Source: Sulfitobacter sp. (lineage in GTDB: Bacteria; Pseudomonadota; Alphaproteobacteria; Rhodobacterales; Rhodobacteraceae). From it: a stretch of 17,521 bases of DNA. Location: the NCBI GenBank assembly GCA_024636405.1, contig JAGXHC010000021.1, positions 1 to 17,521 of the forward strand, given 5' to 3'. The notes beneath the pieces are model-generated. The model worked only from the letters and a program-made list of their open reading frames with translations. It was not told the DNA's origin and did not search any database. Below, one piece after another: positions 14,977-17,521 of the stretch (position 1 is the first letter of the stretch; each line of letters opens with the position of its first letter). A program made the position numbers and the translations under genes.

Positions 14977-15714
14977 TTAGATGTTCTGAAACGCCGGAAA
15001 GGTGTCCAGCATCCATTGGGCGATATGATTGACGCTGTCTGTGGCGATCAGCGCGGCAAAGACGATCATCAACACGCCCATGGCCTTTTCAACCAGCGGC
15101 AGGTGCCTGCGGAATTTCGATGCAAACTTCAGAAACGGTCCGATGAACAGCGATGCGATAACGAAGGGCGCCGTCATGGCGACACCAAAGACCAGCAACA
15201 ACACCAAACCCTCAAAGGCCGTCGATTCGGTGCTGGCCGTAAATACCACCGCCGTCAGCACACCGCCGACGCAGGGTGTCCAGCCCGCCGCAAAGGCAAA
15301 TCCGACAACATAGGCGCCCAGCACGGACATATTGCCGGTGTCCCCCGCCTGCATCTGGAATGCCCGATTGAGAAACCCGATGCGCAGCACCCCAAGAAAG
15401 TGCAGCCCCATGATGAACACCACGGCAGCAGCAAACAACCGGAACTCTGTCTGTGCGCCGCGGAAAGTCTGGCTTAGGCCATAGGCGGCGGCGCCCAGCA
15501 GGACGAAAACCGTGATAATACCCAGCGAAAACATGATCGACGCCATAAAGGCACGCTTGCGGACACCCGGTGCCAATGTGCCCTCTGCGCTGATTTCGGA
15601 CATTGATGCGCCCGCCATGTAGCTGAGGTAGAACGGCACGATAGGCAGCACGCAAGGCGAGAAAAAAACGATCAATCCGCCGACAAGAGCGCTTAGTAGC
15701 GTAACGTCGAACAT
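14977..15714 (-). CDS. soxV: CcdA-family thiol-disulfide transporter SoxV
   Basis: This 245-residue inner-membrane protein of the CcdA/DsbD type passes electrons from cytoplasmic thioredoxin to periplasmic partners. It has about six hydrophobic segments and the two expected redox cysteines, Cys21 in FFSPCVLPIVPFYLSY and Cys148 in AGWTPCVGGV. Its sox role is to supply reductant to SoxW and SoxS, keeping the SoxY cysteine active. It is the first gene of the minus-strand series, divergent from soxS across a 76-base gap containing overlapping promoters and a candidate operator. The ATG has GGAG about ten bases upstream. Confidence 0.95.
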   Translation of the reverse strand: MFDVTLLSALVGGLIVFFSPCVLPIVPFYLSYMAGASMSEISAEGTLAPGVRKRAFMASIMFSLGIITVFVLLGAAAYGLSQTFRGAQTEFRLFAAAVVFIMGLHFLGVLRIGFLNRAFQMQAGDTGNMSVLGAYVVGFAFAAGWTPCVGGVLTAVVFTASTESTAFEGLVLLLVFGVAMTAPFVIASLFIGPFLKFASKFRRHLPLVEKAMGVLMIVFAALIATDSVNHIAQWMLDTFPAFQNI

Positions 15715-15731
15715 CAGGCTTGCTCCGGCAG

Positions 15732-15760
15732 TTGATTGAAATACATATTCACATTATTAT
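15732..15760 (+). promoter_or_regulatory. Promoter for soxS
   Basis: TTGATT (-35, 15732-15737) and TATTAT (-10, 15755-15760) are exactly 17 bases apart, matching four and five of six consensus positions. Transcription would start near 15767, leaving a leader of about 25 bases before the soxS ATG at 15791. The ATTC half-site (15747-15750) lies in the spacer and the dyad covers the -10, the expected place for repression. Confidence 0.55.
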
Positions 15761-15766
15761 ATGCAT
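15741..15766. promoter_or_regulatory. Candidate SoxR operator between soxV and soxS
   Basis: The arms ATACATAT and ATATGCAT form an inverted repeat with 7 of 8 pairs across a 10-base spacer. Inside it, an ATTC half-site at 15747-15750 is followed after eight bases by ATAT where other sites have GAAT. It overlaps promoter elements for both divergent genes, so one bound repressor could silence soxV and soxS together. The soxS-soxV gap is a known SoxR target in other sox clusters. Confidence 0.5.
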
Positions 15767-15779
15767 GATCCACGGTCAA
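15753..15779 (-). promoter_or_regulatory. Candidate promoter for soxV
   Basis: On the minus strand TTGACC (15774-15779, five of six -35 bases) is followed after 15 bases by AATAAT (15753-15758, five of six -10 bases). A perfect TATAAT (15756-15761) overlaps the latter but is only 12 bases from this -35. The element interleaves with the soxS promoter on the other strand. Confidence 0.4.
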
Positions 15780-15790
15780 TTGGAACTCCG

Positions 15791-16171
15791 ATGTCTCATC
15801 TGCGAACACTCTGCATGGCAGTTGCACTGGCGCTTGCCACCGCGCAATCGACGCTTGCCGCCGATCTTGTGATGGTCGAACAGGAGGGCTGTCACTGGTG
15901 TGCAAAATGGAACGAGGAAATCTCGCATATTTATCCGAATACCGATGAAGGCCGCCGCGCGCCCCTGCGCCGCGTGAATTTGCGCGCTTTGCCGGATGAC
16001 ATCGCATTTGAATCCAAACCTGTGTTTACGCCCACCTTTGTTCTGGTGGACGACGGCAAGGAGTTGGCCCGCATGGAAGGTTACGCCGGGGATGAGTTCT
16101 TTTGGTTTCTGCTGAACAAGATGCTGGATGCACACCCAGATGTCACAGAAGCGGAAAAAGACGACAATTAA
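15791..16171 (+). CDS. soxS: Periplasmic thioredoxin-like protein SoxS
   Basis: This 126-residue protein has a signal peptide (MSHLRTLCMAVALALATAQSTLA) and a small thioredoxin-like domain with the pair CHWC (Cys34, Cys37) and a TPTF cis-proline site (about residue 81). In Paracoccus, SoxS reactivates SoxYZ by thiol-disulfide exchange, fed by SoxV. An in-frame ATG at 15761 would fall on the promoter and operator, so 15791, which begins the signal peptide, is preferred; the ribosome site is weak. soxR follows 99 bases downstream on the same strand. This sox SoxS/SoxR pair is unrelated to the enterobacterial superoxide regulators of the same names. Confidence 0.94.
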   Translation: MSHLRTLCMAVALALATAQSTLAADLVMVEQEGCHWCAKWNEEISHIYPNTDEGRRAPLRRVNLRALPDDIAFESKPVFTPTFVLVDDGKELARMEGYAGDEFFWFLLNKMLDAHPDVTEAEKDDN

Positions 16172-16235
16172 ACCTATCTTTCAGGACGGTGGCCGGCGTC
16201 AGGTTTGCCTATCGGTCCAAAGTCAGCTTAAAGCG

Positions 16236-16274
16236 ATGCGTATGCCAATGACCCCAACCCAGGCCTTTGAATGA
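16236..16274 (+). other. Possible 12-codon upstream reading frame coupled to soxR
   Basis: ATG 16236 opens a frame MRMPMTPTQAFE whose TGA (16272-16274) overlaps the soxR ATG as ATGA. It has only a weak purine run before it. SoxR itself has a poor ribosome site, so coupled translation from this frame is conceivable. This is speculative. Confidence 0.2.
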
Positions 16275-16606
16275 CACTCCCGGCGATTACCAAAGACATG
16301 TCAGCCGCCGAAATGGAGCGGATGATGGTAAATGCCTGCGAGGCATCCAATTTCCTAAAGGCGATAAGCCATGAGGGCCGCCTGATGATCTTGTGCCATC
16401 TGGCGACCGGGGAAAAGTCCGTTACCGAACTTGAGGAACTGCTTTCGGCCCGCCAGGCTGCGGTGTCACAGCAGTTGTCGCGTTTGCGCATGGAGGGCCT
16501 TGTTGCGCCCCGGCGCGAAGGAAAGGCGATCTATTACCGTTTGACGGACAGCCGGGCGGTCCAGATACTCGATCTTGTCTACGATCTTTTCTGCAAGGAA
16601 AAATAG
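16271..16606 (+). CDS. soxR: ArsR-family sulfur-responsive repressor SoxR
   Basis: This 111-residue winged-helix repressor controls sox genes in response to reduced sulfur. The fold is visible as ISHEGRLMILCHLA (helix 2-3, about 32-45), VTELEELLSARQAAVSQQLSRL (recognition helix-turn-helix, about 51-72) and the wing APRREGKAIYYRL (about 78-90). Cys42 and Cys108 (LFCKEK end) match in position the cysteine pair that forms a polysulfide bridge in the related sensor SqrR, so a persulfide switch is likely. Cys23 is an additional cysteine. The gene follows soxS with no terminator between. The ribosome site before ATG 16271 is poor; ATG 16298 is an alternative but also lacks one. Candidate operators are listed separately. 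Confidence 0.93.
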   Translation: MTLPAITKDMSAAEMERMMVNACEASNFLKAISHEGRLMILCHLATGEKSVTELEELLSARQAAVSQQLSRLRMEGLVAPRREGKAIYYRLTDSRAVQILDLVYDLFCKEK

Positions 16607-16622
16607 CACGCGGCACCACACG

Positions 16623-16636
16623 ACATGTGACATGTG
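16623..16636 (+). repeat. Tandem 7-base repeat upstream of soxT
   Basis: ACATGTG occurs twice in direct tandem in the 52-base gap between soxR and soxT. Each copy contains the palindrome ACATGT, and together they form CATGT-G-ACATG dyads. It might be a regulator site or chance; no promoter elements are obvious beside it. Confidence 0.35.
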
Positions 16637-16658
16637 ATGATGCCGGAAAGGGGGACTA

Positions 16659-17521
16659 ATGCTCTATGCCATGTCAGAGCCGATGCTTCTTGCCCTCTTT
16701 GGTGCTTTGGGCGGGTGCGCTTTGGGGCTTGCGGCCCGGCTGGGGCGTTTTTGCACCCTCGGCGCCATCGAAGACTTTCTCTATCAAGGCAGCAGCACGC
16801 GAATGCGGATGTGGTGTCTTGCGATCGGTGTCGCTGGTCTTGCGTCCTTTACGCTTGTGGGGCTCGGGGCGCTCGATCTGACGCAGACGATTTATTATCT
16901 GGCTCCCTGGTCCCCCGTGGCAAGCGTGATGGGTGGGTTGATGTTTGGCTATGGCATGGCGCTTGCCGGCAACTGCGGCTTTGGGGCGCTGGCGCGGGCT
17001 GGTGGTGGCGATCTGCGGTCCTTTGTGATCGTGTTGGTCATGGGCATCGCGGCCTATGTCATGCTGGCCGGGCCGCTGGCGGCCCTGCGGACTGCGCTGC
17101 TATCGGCCACAACCGTCAACGCCGGATTTCGCGGATATGCAGAAATGCTGCAACTCGTGACGGGTGCGCCGCTGTTCCTATGTGGTCTCATCATCTGCGC
17201 GATCATCGCAGGCCTTGCCCTTGCCGCGCGCCCGTTTCTGAGAAACGGACCCGCCGTCATTTGGTCAGTCGTGGTTGGCCTTGCCGTTGCAAGCGGTTGG
17301 GCCGCGACGCAGTGGGTTGCCGATAACGGCTTTTCGGCTGAGCCGGTCCTGAGCCATACCTTCACCGCGCCTTTGGGTGAAACCCTTTTGTTCCTGATGA
17401 CGTCCAGCGGTGGCGGGTTAAGCTTTGGGGTCGGTTCGGTTTTTGGCGTTCTGGCCGGCGCATTTTGTGGCAGCCTGATCAAAGGCCATTTCCGGTGGGA
17501 AGCCTGCGAGGACCCCCGCGA
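16659..17521 (+). CDS. soxT: YeeE/YedE-family sulfur transporter SoxT (3' end outside window)
   Basis: From ATG 16659 a frame stays open to the right edge (287 codons so far, no stop), so the gene is partial. It encodes a very hydrophobic protein with about seven or eight membrane segments. Two blocks mark the YeeE/YedE (DUF395) family: GLAARLGRFCTLGAIED near residues 22-38 with Cys31, and a conserved block at about 97-118 ending LAGNCGFGALARAGGG with Cys108. Related proteins import thiosulfate, and genes called soxT flank soxR in other sox clusters. GGAAAGGGGG precedes the start. It lies 52 bases after soxR on the same strand and is probably cotranscribed with soxSR. It is predicted to bring thiosulfate or another sulfur species across the inner membrane, perhaps to inform SoxR; that is inference. 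Confidence 0.88.
   Translation, partial: MLYAMSEPMLLALFGALGGCALGLAARLGRFCTLGAIEDFLYQGSSTRMRMWCLAIGVAGLASFTLVGLGALDLTQTIYYLAPWSPVASVMGGLMFGYGMALAGNCGFGALARAGGGDLRSFVIVLVMGIAAYVMLAGPLAALRTALLSATTVNAGFRGYAEMLQLVTGAPLFLCGLIICAIIAGLALAARPFLRNGPAVIWSVVVGLAVASGWAATQWVADNGFSAEPVLSHTFTAPLGETLLFLMTSSGGGLSFGVGSVFGVLAGAFCGSLIKGHFRWEACEDPR

Noticed and set aside
15761..15790. Earlier in-frame ATG for soxS
   Set aside because: It falls on the -10 region and operator, upstream of or at the predicted transcript start, and would spoil the signal peptide.
16634..17326. 230-codon frame overlapping soxT
   Set aside because: It is rich in Arg, Cys and Trp with no membrane pattern; the overlapping frame from 16659 encodes the real YeeE/YedE protein.

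Overview
The window looks like a chromosomal segment of a sulfur-oxidising alphaproteobacterium, most likely a marine Roseobacter-group member of the Rhodobacterales. This rests on the GC-rich coding style, the alphaproteobacterial 5-aminolevulinate synthase, the livF/livH/livM set and a sox thiosulfate-oxidation cluster in the Paracoccus/Rhodobacterales order. The genus is inference. I see no insertion sequence, tRNA, rRNA or CRISPR array, and no gene-free stretch longer than 300 bases (the longest is 3658-3881).

Layout. (1) 23-3657, plus strand: the end of a branched-chain amino-acid-type ABC transporter operon (livF, livH, livM) with a translationally coupled alpha/beta hydrolase. (2) 3882-5740, plus strand: two overlapping genes for exported metallo-beta-lactamase-fold proteins, the second with a degenerate metal motif. 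(3) 5744-15714, minus strand: read from high to low coordinates, soxV-soxW-soxX-soxY-soxZ-soxA-soxB-(exported DsrE-like)-soxC-soxD-(exported DUF302)-hemA, which ends almost against the metallohydrolase operon. (4) 15791-17521, plus strand: soxS, soxR and a YeeE/YedE-type membrane protein (soxT) that runs off the right edge.

How it works together. SoxXA joins the thiosulfate sulfane sulfur to the C-terminal cysteine of SoxY (carried on SoxZ). SoxB hydrolyses off sulfate and SoxCD oxidises the remaining sulfane sulfur. SoxV, SoxW and SoxS carry reductant to the periplasm and keep carrier cysteines active. SoxR is an ArsR-type repressor with the cysteine pair expected of a persulfide sensor. SoxT probably imports a sulfur compound. 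hemA could help supply the five c-type hemes encoded here (SoxX one, SoxA two, SoxD two).

Most interesting non-coding signals. A dyad of the form ATTC-N8-GAAT is perfect in front of soxX (14330-14349) and in front of the metallohydrolase operon (3849-3864). It recurs as related half-sites in front of soxB (12035-12050) and between the divergent soxV and soxS (15747-15762). This suggests one SoxR-type regulon that includes the metallohydrolases. A strong intrinsic-terminator-like hairpin lies between soxA and soxB (12056-12096), so the sox 'operon' may be transcribed as two separately controlled blocks.
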